From Chrysomallon squamiferum (lineage: Eukaryota; Mollusca; Gastropoda; Neomphalida; Peltospiridae): a stretch of DNA of 64,000 nt. Shown here piece after piece: positions 1 to 21,384 of this stretch (the first letter of the stretch is position 1; each line of letters starts with the position of its first letter). The translations under genes and the position numbers were made by a program. The notes beneath the pieces were generated by a model, which saw only the letters and a program-made list of their open reading frames with translations, did not search any database and was not told where the DNA came from. The DNA lies in NCBI GenBank assembly GCA_012295275.1, contig CM022671.1:19834456-19898455 (forward strand). Direction: 5' to 3'.

Positions 1-1078
1 CAAAGCATGCAACCATGCAAGTTAATATCCTCACTATTTATCTCAGAATTAATGTTTTAATAAACAAAACAAAAAAGATTTTTTTTAATCTGTCCATAAC
101 CAGATATATCATTTCTTTTAATTTATAAACAACATTTAACATGCACTTGCTCCTACTGTCATTCTTATTTTTAAAAAGTTATATCTAACAAAAAAAAACA
201 CAAACAGAAACAATTGGGAACATATTTGAACACTGAAAACAAATAAAATATACTGTATAATCATTACAAAGTACTGTCTAATAATAGTTCTGATGCAGAT
301 TTCTTTTGCTGTTGTTTTTTCCCATCATTTTCATATTTGTTTAACATAAGTCTATTCAAATCAAGTTAAAAGCTCAGTTGGCAAAAATAAAAATCAATAA
401 TAAAAAATGTATTAATGCAGTGTTACACACATAATAAAAGTGCAATTGCGTAATAATTACATACCAAATTAGTACTGCATGAATTATATCCACTGAAAAA
501 TAGATTTCAGTTTTCCTCTGTTTTAAACATGTTTTTGTAATCCAATTTAGTGGAACAACTTAGCCCTTTGAACCTATAACCATCTACATGAGAAAACTTG
601 ACAAATCCCACCCCACAAAAATAATGTATTTCTCAGTTTACATATAACCTCTAGAATTCATATGTAAAGGTTATGAATGACAACACATTTTCCATAAGAA
701 AGAAAACTCCATATAGTTCATCAATTAGAAATACCAAGAAAACTAAATACTAACATAACTAAGAAAATAGTTAAAAGAAAACCACTAGATGATAATAAAA
801 AACATTCTGAGGAAATCAGTCCTTATCCAAACTACTATAGCATAGTCTAATCATTAAAGTGACAACTTGTTTCAGTTGATCAGCTGATGGGAGGCTTTGT
901 TCTGTCAAATACAGAGAAAAACATGGCAAACACTCATGTTTTACTTTTAACATCCATTTATAAAGCAAGCCAATAATCAAATCTGAACCAATTTCTGATT
1001 TCTTTAATTATGATTGTAGTGTAATAGTAACTTTATTATTACTACATATTTAAAAAAAAGATGAATGTTTATGAAGCT

Positions 1079-1112
<34 letters not shown>

Positions 1113-1120
1113 CACATACA
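1079..1120. repeat. (TG)n(TA)n microsatellite, copy 1 allele
   Basis: Alternating TG then TA then CA units. The matching locus in the other haplotype (15975-16034) is visibly longer, as expected for two alleles of one microsatellite. Confidence 0.9.
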
Positions 1121-1246
1121 AATTAACTAACCTAGGGTTGTTCTTTTTTTTAGATAAAAAATCAAGAATATGATAAAATTAGATCCAGGAAGTAAAGGTT
1201 CAAAGAATTAAGCACATTTTTTTGGCATATGTGTTTAAATATGTAC

Positions 1247-1415
1247 CTATGGTTGTTATTCTACTGAAATCTGCCGGGGTAGCAGTTTCCATAATGTCAT
1301 CATCAGTACTATTGGAATTATTGCAGCAAGAAAGCTTTAGACTTTGTAGGTACACCTCAACCTTAAGCTGCTTCATATATACACCATCATCTATGACCTT
1401 TCTAGCATTGGGATC
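1247..1415 (-). CDS. USP15: USP15 exon 4a, alternative version of the DUSP-UBL junction (copy 1)
   Basis: A 169-base exon in phase 0 to 1 (acceptor ttgcag, donor gtacat), so it is exchangeable with exon 4b. It encodes [20 protein letters not shown] then [20 protein letters not shown] and a longer polar tail before the same split Asp codon. Homology to exon 4b is obvious around RKVI..G...K..KVEVYL, so this is an exon duplicate. Using both at once would repeat the segment and break the frame, so use is expected to be mutually exclusive. No transcript evidence is available here. Confidence 0.75.
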
Positions 1416-4400
1416 CTGCAATTATACAGATTGAAGCATTCTAACTGAGGAATGGATATTTGCCAGATGAGCTTAACTATAGAACATGCAGTACAAACAA
1501 AACAGATGTGTTGAAGTGAAACATTCTGTCACACCAGGACTTTCCTGTTTACTTCAAATACATTGGATTAGTACAGATCATTTCAGGTCCATTACACTTA
1601 ATGCTTTTTATTTCATTTGTTTTTCAATATTTACAATTCAAGCTGTATGTCACTGCGAGAAAAAGCATCTTAAAAACTGGTTTTAAACTGCATTTCATAA
1701 ATAAAAAATGTGAACAGTTGTAATAACATTTTTTTTTAAATAGTAGTTCCTGTTTGTTGTTATGTACACTTGAAAAATTGTTTCAGAAATGACTAATCAT
1801 TAAGTGAAGTGAGGTGAAATGATCTTTCATCTATACAGGATACAATCCATTAGCACCAAGAAGTAGAACACAGAAAATAAAATAACTTCAATAATACCTG
1901 TCACGTAAACTTGAGTTTGCAGTGTAATACAAATTTGTTTTAATAATAAATAAAAAGATAGTGATAAGAATTTTGTATCCTCCCTTAAAATAAATTTATG
2001 AATTTCCCTAAAGACTCTTACTGCAGAGATTCTTTTAAATAAAAATATAAAAAAAGTTGTTGAAGGTCTATTCTGGAGCAGTTATAATGTTGGAAATCAT
2101 TAGAAAACTACTGTATTACATGAACAGAACTCAGTTTACAATAACAGGCTGTTACATTCTGTTATCCTGGTGCTACCTATGGTATCAGTTCGACTGAACT
2201 GCTTGTTCACATATTTGTTGCATTCAGAATTTTCACAAAGCTTCAGGTCGAGAAGGTACACTTCCACTTTACAATGTTTGACAAACATCCCCTGCTCAAT
2301 GACCTTGCGTGAAATAGACTCCTAAAAAAAGATAATATTAAATGACCCTATAACAAACTTGCATATCTATCTGTATATCATTTTGAGATTATTGTCTAAA
2401 TATGTACTTTGTCAGAATGAAAACTGAAAGTTATTCAACTCATACAAACCTGCATTCTCTGCCATCAGATATGAAGTAAAAAAAATGTAATACCTGTGTC
2501 TGAACCTGAATCCACTGAACCAGGTACAAACATGTTGCACAATGCTTGTAGTATTTTTCAATATGTCATATTACTTCACAATCTGATGAATCCAGTTTAA
2601 AGCTTTCTTAAGTGAACGTGATACAGTGACATATATCCAGATATAATACTTCTGAATATAACGGCTCTGTGTTTTTTTCACGCTGAGTTTTTTAAAAATC
2701 CAAAGATATTGTACAGTTAGTTATAGATGAATGATAAAATGTAGGTGTAAATAAGTAAAATTGAAATTTGCAAATGTGACATTGACAGACCTGTCCTTCA
2801 ACTGTCCCATACCAGGCAACCAGTTTGTTCCATGCCTCAGCAGGCAAAAGTATGTAATCCAAATCATCAACAAGATGTTCTTTTAATGTTTTGTTATCTT
2901 CTGAAAAAAGAAAACACATTGTCGAATTTTTATTACCAAAAATATTTACATCTACTTTTAATAATATATCATTTATTTAAAAATGGAAGTAATTATTAGA
3001 CACTATGTTGTAAAACCTTAAATCTGCCAAGGGCTTTCTTTTTCTTCTGTTTTAAAAAAAAAGAAAAACAAAGAAAAAACAAAGCTATATACAAGGTGTA
3101 TTAGTATTTATCTTCAATTTATTATTTTAAGAACATTATCAATATTTTACTGAAAATAAATATTATTTACTTTTTGAGATGATACATTTATGTTAATTTA
3201 TTTAATTCAACAATAAAAAAAAATAAAATAAAAAACTGTCATGAAAACCAACAACACACTGCACCTTTAAGTAAAGATGAATTATCTATTGGTCCTGGAT
3301 TTGCACTCTCTTCACCTGCCTGGTCACTGTCCCATGATTCAAAACCAACAAATTTTTTCCACTGTTTAAACCACCTTATGTCTACCAGATACCTTAGTTA
3401 AAAAAAAAAAAAAAAAAAAAAATTAATTTATAAGAAAATTAAAAAAATTTGCTGGGACTTATAAAATGTACTCTGATCTATTTTCCAACAAATATATCAG
3501 CTATTTATAATACTAAATAAACATGTTGCAATCTAATATTTCTAAATTATGTTTTTTAATTATTATTATTTTTGTTGTAAATTTTGCAACATTAGAACAA
3601 TGTTGACATTAGTCACACGTGTTATATTCTACTATGCCATTAAAGTTATCAAAGACAGATGTGGTATGACATTATGAAACTGAAACTTGAAATGAAAATA
3701 TGTGAAACAGAAACAAGGATATTACTGTACAACTGGAAAGAGAGTTTAAAAAATGTAAGACACAAAATATGTACAATAATTTAATTTAATAAGGAATGCT
3801 TATTTAGTCACTGCCATCGTTAAAGATTTATATGATCTTGGCGTTTACCCAAAGTGTTGGCAACAGAACGGAGAACGCTTAATATTTTAATAAAATTACA
3901 TATCAACTGAACAAGTAACATAAATAAAATAAAAAGGCAATTAAGAGCAAACAAGTCTGGTAAGGTCATTATTACGATCCACTTAAATGCTGTGATGACT
4001 GCCTTGGGCAATGTTACAACATTCTCCATCATGAGTTCCTGTTTCTTGGGACACTCCCAAGTTAACGGAAAAAAACACTGAGGAATATACCTGATTCAAC
4101 TTTCATAAAATATTATGTAAATATGTTGCATATCCTGCATCTGCCAATCGACGTCAGGAAATTTATGAAGTAAATTATTTGTTATTTACCTTTATTCGCG
4201 TTTTTTAACGTTATGAATCTTTGAACAGTTTCACTGTGATACTATCAATGAAAGAAGGAAACATTTCGAAAGTATGTCAATGTAAGATTTATATGAATAA
4301 GTAGATTTTTATATCCAAGTGTTCGATAATATCGGAATATCTGTCTTACCAAATATCACCCTTTTTAAGCTGCTGTTTCATTAAATTTCCAATCTGTGTC

Positions 4401-4438
4401 TTCTGAGTTTCACAGTCCGGTGGCCCGACTTCCGCCAT
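1247..4438 (-). CDS. USP15: USP15-like deubiquitinase, 5' exons, haplotype copy 1 (partial)
   Basis: Exons 1 to 4 of a USP4/11/15-family ubiquitin-specific protease; the rest of this copy would lie left of the window. Exon 1 is 4350-4438 (ATG at 4438, protein begins [12 protein letters not shown]), exon 2 is 3265-3392 (Trp-rich DUSP start, [13 protein letters not shown]), exon 3 is 2791-2900 ([15 protein letters not shown]). Exon 4 exists in two versions, 2177-2321 and 1247-1415. All acceptors are AG and all donors GT, and phases chain exactly (2, 1, 0, 1). The DUSP domain of this family is an N-terminal adaptor that precedes a ubiquitin-like domain and the protease core. Exon 2 differs from the other haplotype by a Lys/Thr change (WKKFVG here, WKTFVG there). 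Identification rests on my recollection of vertebrate USP15 and is firm. Confidence 0.88.
2177..2321 (-). CDS. USP15: USP15 exon 4b, conventional version of the DUSP-UBL junction (copy 1)
   Basis: A 145-base exon in phase 0 to 1, acceptor ttttag, donor gtagca. It encodes [20 protein letters not shown] and continues [16 protein letters not shown] to a split Asp codon that joins exon 5 at 14542. This is the version closest to vertebrate USP15 ([19 protein letters not shown]). It covers the last strand of DUSP and the first of the ubiquitin-like domain. Confidence 0.85.
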
Positions 4439-4441
4439 TTT
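4428..4441 (-). promoter_or_regulatory. YY1-like plus ETS-like motif over the USP15 start codon (copy 1)
   Basis: On the minus strand the start codon sits inside AAAATGGCGGAAGT. This reads as a YY1-type element (AAATGGCGG) overlapping an ETS-type core (GGAAGT). Such elements at the initiation codon are common in broadly expressed animal genes. The identical motif is kept in the second haplotype at 19695-19708. The binding is inferred, not shown. Confidence 0.4.
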
Positions 4442-7400
4442 CGTTGAACGATATCTTTTTCATTAGCAAGTTGCAACAGTTGATCCGATTGGACCAAGTA
4501 ATAATGACGTTATCACAATCCCATGAAATGTGTAATTGCTTTGTTCATTGGCAAATATGTAAATGTACCACGCCTTTTAAAGTGTCTGTGTTTCTTGTTT
4601 CATTTTTAAACTATTTTTTTAATATTTATTTATACTGGTTCTAAGCAGACTTATGATATCCTCATTACTGCTGTACATATTTTATTTTAACATAAGTTTA
4701 CATTTTTTTTTCATTTTTAATCTGATTGAAAAATGATTCACTCAAAACTTTAAAACATTAATTGGTAGAAATTTATGATTATTTTGCAAACCTAGATTTA
4801 TTTGATTAAATCATTTATTATTTTATAAAACAATAAATTATCCCTTGAAATGTAACGTTAACAGATATGAAAATTATATATGTTTTAACTTATGAAACAA
4901 CAGATAACAATATATTTAATTTATTATCTAACCATACATGTGCATGAGAAAAAGATAAATTTATATCTAAACAATAACCTAATGCTAATAATAATTTACT
5001 TTAATTTGTATATTAAATCCCAATAATTGTTAAATTACTAATTTAGTAATACTGAAATTTTACTTCATTCTGTAAGCAGTTTTAAAATAATAATTTAAAC
5101 ACAAATAAACTGCTATTTATATTTTAAATAAATATATATGTTTCATAATCTGTTGATTAAAAGCACTAACACTATTAGTAACAGTAGAAAGAGATTAAAT
5201 GAAAGGAACTAGATTATCAAGAGAAACTGCAGATTTTGTAGCCTGATAATAATTAACTTTGTCATCCCAATTATTATTTTGCCTGTAGAAAATACATTTT
5301 GATAAAAATTATATACTAATATAATGAGCTATGTTAGCATCGTCATCCATCTTAGAAGATGCAGTCCAATGATGGTTTCTTTTCTAAGTTGATTAGCATG
5401 ATAACCATAATTTTGATTGCTAACACCTCAGAAGTATCTTAGCAAGCAGGGTAAAAACTCTTAATTATATAAAATAATAACCTGTGCAGATAATTTTAAC
5501 TTGACTGCTACTGTAAGTTTAAAATATTATTTAGATTGATAGCAAGTAAGTCAGCTTATAATAGTGAACTTAACATTTCTAAAAATGGAAAACTAATAAG
5601 TTTTATCATGGGGAAAAAAGTCATTAAAGAATTAGAATAAAACATGTCTGTAGAAATCCCTTGAATCTATATGCAAAGCAAATTGTTCATATTATACCAA
5701 CATATTATACATGCAATCAGTTTTAAGTAAAATAACAGACACTGAATTTAAAATATATTTTTAATTCATGTACACGCTATCTGCAGGAAAAACCATGTAT
5801 ATAAGGATTGAAGAAACCAGAAGCATTCTGACACTATACCATGAACACAAAATGGAATCACAACTAACAACATTAAAAAGTAATATCTAACATTCAGTTT
5901 CCAAGCTTTAATATAGTGTTTAAAAACATATTATTTCAAAATAAATATATCTTGCATCGTTGATAAAGAAATAAATAACTAGCCTAAACAAATAAAAATG
6001 CAATATTTAAAAAAATTTAAAAATCCAACAAGCATTCCATACTGACACCATAATCAACACAGGTAAAGATGATACAGTATGTTATTCTTTTACAAATAAC
6101 ACATTTTACTCATGCATGGCAAATGTGTTGTTCTCAGCACCAAAATTCTTGATTTAATATAAATATTTGTTAGCTTTACAAAATCTCACCATACTTAAGA
6201 CAGCAGTGAATCTGGGGAAGAAGTCAGTAATAAAATTGTGTTCTTTATGATGTCTCATTCACTGCTTTTTATAAACAGCAGAAAATACATTTTCTGACTA
6301 ATTGTAATTGGATAGGTTGTTAGAGTCCCTTTCTAAACAGATGCTTTTAATGAATATTCAAAAATAATTCAAATGTTATTTTTAACAGGAGTTCTTAGAA
6401 TATTGTTTCAAAGATTGGTTATTTTTCAAATGACATTGTAAAAACAAATCTTTACTATAGCTGTTTTCTTAAATGACAACAATGACAGAAAACCCTCTAA
6501 TTATTTATAAATATTTGTTATCACTCAACATTAAAACAAACTAAAATTCAATGGTTCATGAATTGTTTTTCATGCTGTAGTTGAGGTGTGTTTGAAGACA
6601 ATCTCTTCATTAACAACAAACATAAAACAAATGTATGTATTTTTTTCTTCTTATTCCATTATAATTACAATTTTTTGGCACACATTCAACACTATTTTTT
6701 AATATAAAATACAAAAAGAAAAACAAAATTACATTTATGATATATATATATGAAAGCCACAGATACCAATCTATTATAATATGAACCTTCTTGTGTTATA
6801 CTCAAAATACCAGAATTCAATATAATCGTCTTAATTTGGCTGTAAATGTTTAAACACCTTCAGAAATGTATACAGTCAGAATGAACTAGTATTTGATCAG
6901 ACCAATATTTATGATTGATATTAAAACAGACACTGTATCAATTCTTTACTTCATTAATCTTTTTTCATTTTATTTACTCTGCATGTGCATTTGTTTATAT
7001 ATATTTCAATTGTTAATATTGGAACATTTACATGATATCTGGGGACATCAGAAAAGTAATTACTAATGTTCCAAAGATTAAAATGTAAAAAAAAAAAATA
7101 AAGGTAAAAAAATAAAAATTAATTTTTAAAAGCATAGTCAAAATTAAATTTTAACACACACTACAGTATCATCTACCTTTTTTCCTCTGACAGCTATTTA
7201 AATAGATATATAAAATTTTTAAAATTTAAATACTCAAACAAAAGCAAAAAATTAATAAATAAACAAAAAACTGTAACAAAACAACAAGAACACCAATTCT
7301 AATAACAAAACTACCAAAACTGTTTAATATTGATAAAAAGTGTCCAATAATTCAAATTGGCTAAAAAGAAACATGTATTTTCTCATAATATTAAGAAAAT

Positions 7401-8548
7401 AGAATCAGTGACATTATTGTCAAGATTTTTTTTACTGGTGCCACATAATTTCTCGTATTTCTTTAGCTGGTAACAAAAAATTTAGATTCTTATTTTCTTT
7501 TTCTGAACTGAAATTTCACTTATTATCTGTTCTCAATACAGTGAAAATTTCGTTACAGCTATTTATCTTAGATTAAAATTTCAGTTTTTCATTTTCTTTT
7601 TCCCTGCAATTAACAGTATTAAAGGAATAATTCCTGTTTTAAGACTGTTGTTCCTTTAAAAAGAAAACAAGTTTTTATATTTCATTTTGTAATACATATT
7701 ACCAACATTTGTAAAGAAAAAAAATATTTTGCCACAAATTCAGTGATAATTTCTAGCACAAAGTTTAACTACTGACTGCTGATATTCAACTACAACTAGT
7801 CTGATGCTGAAGTAAAAGAAGTACATAATATCTGAAAGTTGATGGATATGTAATAACATATAATTCGTTTTAAATATATAACTGGTTCATTTCATACTTC
7901 AAAATATTTGACCATATTTGTGCAGTGAAGTTTTATATTTATTTAAGTAGTAGAAGTTACAATAATAAAGAACCAACAGATCTTTGTTGCATTTTTATAG
8001 CTTCTTGTTTGATAATTTTATGCTTGTTGCAGAAAATACATTTTTTAAAAGAAGCTTGTTAATATAAATATTATGTAAATAAATGATCAAGAAATTAAAT
8101 GATTATCTATGCCAATGTTAGAAATTATGAATTCTATATGAAAAACAGTTAAACTGAGATATACTTCTGATTTTTACAAAACCCAAGAACCTAAAATAAA
8201 TCAGCAATTATTTTATACTCAGCAAATGGAAAAAAAAAGCTTTAAATCTGTATTAGAATGGTTACATTTAAATGCAATATCCTCTTTCTTCTAGTCCTAT
8301 ATTAAAAATATTGTAATAAGTTCTTACCAATTCCTAAATAAACAGCAGATATTTCAAAATAAAGCATTAAAACTCGAGCAGTCTACCGGCAGGAATTTAC
8401 TTTAAAACTCTAATAACAACAACAATAATCCTTCATTTAAAAATTAAAATTAATTTAAAATTAAGTAACATTATTCAAGAAAAGTGAAAGTTTCTGTTGC
8501 TAAAATTTCACAGATGTACATAACAGTCAATTAAAATGACTAAGGTTA
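4439..8548. other. Intergenic stretch between USP15 5' end and RNF123 3' end (copy 1)
   Basis: No coding signal on either strand; open frames are short and AT-driven. The stretch separates the USP15 start (4438) from the RNF123 stop codon (8549-8551). It is present a second time in the third contig (41101-44636) and its left third also at 19706-21384. It therefore defines the natural USP15-RNF123 neighbour relationship. Confidence 0.7.
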
Positions 8549-9469
8549 TCAATGCTTTGAGTAATTCTGACATTGTTCTCTGAGAATCTGTTTTCCTTTC
8601 AGGTCTTTTATAGATGTGATCACAGATTTGCAGAAGAAGCATTCCTTCTTTCCCATCAACTGTTGAGTAATGCAGGTCCTGAAATAAGATTTAATTTATT
8701 ACAAACATACTGGCTCTATAAAAGAAGCCTCTTTTCACATAATTGCACATATTTTTTTATAGTACTTTCTGCACTGTCAAGGTGGGGATGATCATCAAAA
8801 GGCTAAAAATTAATTTATGGTTAAAGTAAGTATTTCAAAGAACAGATTAAAATGTGATATGATATCATGGCATCTAACAATACAAAACACTCCCTGATAA
8901 GCTGAGAAAATCAAAATGTTGCTATTTGTCTTACTAAACATTTAGTCAAATATTTCAGTCTGTTTAAACCACATTGCTGCATTACCTCTCATATAAAATA
9001 CTTGTCAGTGTCCTCTCTGTAAGTATGAATAACTTTATTTCAACAAACCTGCATGATCGATGACCACATGGTACAAAAACAGCTGTTTGTGGACTGGCAT
9101 AGCAGATTGTACACAGATCTTCTTCATTCACAGTGGACTGAAATTTAAAACATTTTCTGCTTAGTTAAACAAGATTTTTACCAATTATTTTCAATTAATA
9201 CAAATAAATAATTAACTGTAAATTTAAAGATTTTAAAGTATTTAAATGATTGTTAGTTAAGCATATGTTTTTTGGATAATGTTCAATTAGCTGGGCTAAT
9301 CTTATTAATTAACAACAAGGAATACTTTTTGCCATGAACAGAAAAACATGTACCATGCCCTTGATAAACTAAGACACTGGCTGGAATGAGAAGTGTTAGT
9401 ATTCAAGGACTTATGTACAGAATCCTATTTTAGTGCTTTATCAGTATTAATTTACAACATTTATTAAAT
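5006..9469. repeat. Duplicated segment B, copy 1
   Basis: Aligns to 41101-45568, including the last two RNF123 exons. The stretch 41101-42224 is nearly identical to 20261-21384, for example sharing an agtaaca insertion absent at 5550. Copy 1 is therefore the other haplotype. Copy 1 ends at the N gap on ttattaaat, while copy 2 continues into RNF123. Confidence 0.85.
8549..9137 (-). CDS. RNF123: RNF123 (KPC1) last two exons with RING finger, haplotype copy 1
   Basis: Exon 9049-9137 (acceptor ttcag, donor gtttgt) gives [19 protein letters not shown] and then [10 protein letters not shown]. Exon 8549-8678 completes the split Arg codon and gives [20 protein letters not shown] before ending in TGA at 8549-8551. 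Together they form the C-terminal C3HC4 RING of RNF123, the catalytic E3 subunit of the Kip1 ubiquitination-promoting complex: C-x2-C, C-x-H-x2-C, C-x2-C. The remaining upstream exons of this copy are cut off by the N gap. Copy 2 at 44637-45226 differs by a synonymous CAA/CAG change, among others. Confidence 0.85.
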
Positions 9470-9669
9470 NNNNNNNNNNNNNNNNNNNNNNNNNNNNNNN
9501 NNNNNNNNNNNNNNNNNNNNNNNNNNNNNNNNNNNNNNNNNNNNNNNNNNNNNNNNNNNNNNNNNNNNNNNNNNNNNNNNNNNNNNNNNNNNNNNNNNNN
9601 NNNNNNNNNNNNNNNNNNNNNNNNNNNNNNNNNNNNNNNNNNNNNNNNNNNNNNNNNNNNNNNNNNNNN
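9470..9669. other. Assembly gap, 200 N
   Basis: Exactly 200 N, the same size as the gap at 40891-41090, so a placeholder of unknown true length. The left flank ends ttattaaat and the right begins tttattaaat. The sequences on the two sides (RNF123 3' end and USP15 middle) are not neighbours in gene order. Confidence 0.98.
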
Positions 9670-10022
9670 TTTATTAAATGAATTATTACTGTTTAAGGTT
9701 AAAAAAATAATAATAAAAAAAGAATAAATGCAGAACCTTTAATAAATGATAATCAAATCTGTACATGTATGCAGATTAATTTTATATTTCATATTTAATG
9801 AGAATATAATATTTACAGAATATTTAACGTTATATTTCAATAAAAACTTTAAAAATATTCAAGAATGAATATTGACACATTCTTTAGAACACAGACATTT
9901 CTTTGTTTTGTTCTCATTATGTATTTTTGTGTCTACTGTTTGGTATGATATTTCACTTGTATTATTTAGTATTAATATACGTGGATTATTATATTCATTA
10001 TTATAAGATGAAACATAATTAC

Positions 10023-19705
<9,683 letters not shown>

Positions 19706-21384
19706 TTTCGTTGAACGATATCTTTTTCATTAGCAAGTTGCAAAAGTTGATCCGATTGGACCAAGTAATAATGACCTTATCACAATCCCATGAAATTTGT
19801 AATTGCTTTGTTCATTGGCAAGTATGTAAATGTACCACGCCTTTTAAAGTGTCTGTGTTTCTTGTTTCATTTTTAAAATATTTTTTTAATATTTATTTAT
19901 ACTGGTTGTAAGCAGACTTATGATATCCTCATTACTGCTGTATTATTTTATTTTAACATAAGTTTAAATTTTTTTCATTTTTAATCTGATTGAAAAATGA
20001 TTCACTCAGAACTTTAAATTGGTAGAAATTTATGATTATTTTGCAAACCTAGATTTATTTGATTAAATCATTTATTATTTTATAAAACAATAAATTATCC
20101 CTTGAAATGTAATGTTAACGGATATGAAAATTATATATGTTTTAACTTATGAAACCATCAACAGATAACAATATATTTAATTTATTATCTAACCATATGT
20201 GTGCATGAGAAAAAGATAAATTTATATCAAAACAATAACCTAATGCTAATAATAATTTACTTTAATTTGTATATTAAATCCCAATAATTGTTAAATTACT
20301 AATTTAGTAATACTGAAATTTTACTTCATTCTGTAAGCAGTTTTAAAATAATAATTTAAACACAAATAAACTGCTATTTATATTTTAAGTAAATATATAT
20401 GTTTCATAATCTGTTGATTAAAAGTACTAACACTATTAGTAACAGTAGAAAGAGATTAAATGAAAGGAACTAGATTATCAAGAGAAATTGTAGATTTTGT
20501 AGCCTGATAATAATTAACTTTGTCATCCCAATTATTATTTTGCCTGTAGAAAATACATTTTGATAAAAATTATATACTAATATAATGAGCTATGTTAGCA
20601 TCGTCATCCATCTTAGAAGATGCAGTCCAATGATGGTTTCTTTTCTAAGTTGATTAGCATGATAACCATGATTTTGATTGCTAACATCTCAGAAGTATCT
20701 TAGCAAGCAGGGTAAAAACTCTTAATTATATAAAATTATAACCTGTGCAGATAATTTTAACTTGACTGCTACTGTAAGTTTAAAATATTATTTAGATTGA
20801 TAGCAAGTAAGTCAGCTTATAATAGTAACAGTGAACTTAATATTTCTAAAAATGGAAAACTAATAAGTTTTACCATGGGGAAAAAAGTCATTAAAAGAAT
20901 TAGAATAAAAAATTTCTGTAGAAATCCCTTGAATCTATATGCAAAGCAAATCATTCATATCATACCAACATATTATACATGCAATCAGTTTTAAGTAAAA
21001 TAACAGACACTGAATTTAAAATATATTTTTAATTCATGTACACGCTATCTGCAGGAAAAACCATGTATATAAGGATCGAAGAAACCAGAAGCATTCTGAC
21101 ACTATACCATGAACACAAAATGGAACCACAACTAACAACATTAAAAAGCAATATCTAACATTCAGTTTCCAGGCTTTAATATATTGTTTAAAAACATATT
21201 ATTTCAAAATAAATATATCTTGCATTGTTGATAAAGAAATAAATAACTAGCCTAAACAAATAAAAAGCAAAATTTAAAAAATTTAGAAAATCCAACAAGA
21301 ATTTCATACTGACACCATAATCAACACAGGTATAGATGATACAGTATGTTATTCTTTTACAAATAACACATTTTACTCATGCAT
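19706..21384. other. Non-coding upstream of USP15 (copy 2)
   Basis: No gene seen. It is homologous to 4439-6117 and to 41101-42224, so this sequence appears three times in the window. The short open frame at 20797-20994 is AT-driven, and frame breaks differ between copies. Confidence 0.7.

Larger units (their letters stand above)
1..6117. repeat. Duplicated segment A, copy 1
   Basis: Base 1 aligns with 14923 and the match runs, with substitutions and short indels, to the shared gcat at 6114-6117 (21381-21384). The only large difference is 3421-3663, replaced by unrelated repeat-like sequence at 18310-18933. Both copies contain the same USP15 exons 1-4 and the divergence is allele-like, so I read them as two haplotypes rather than a gene duplication. 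Confidence 0.85.

Noticed and set aside
1222-1434. Plus-strand open frame of 70 codons, repeated at 16106-16348
   Set aside because: It is the antisense of USP15 exon 4a; the repeat is the second haplotype.
4396-4644. Plus-strand open frame near the USP15 start, repeated at 19663-19911
   Set aside because: It overlaps USP15 exon 1 antisense and runs into AT-rich upstream sequence with no domain.
8573-8791. Plus-strand frame, repeated at 44661-44918
   Set aside because: It is the antisense of the last RNF123 exon.
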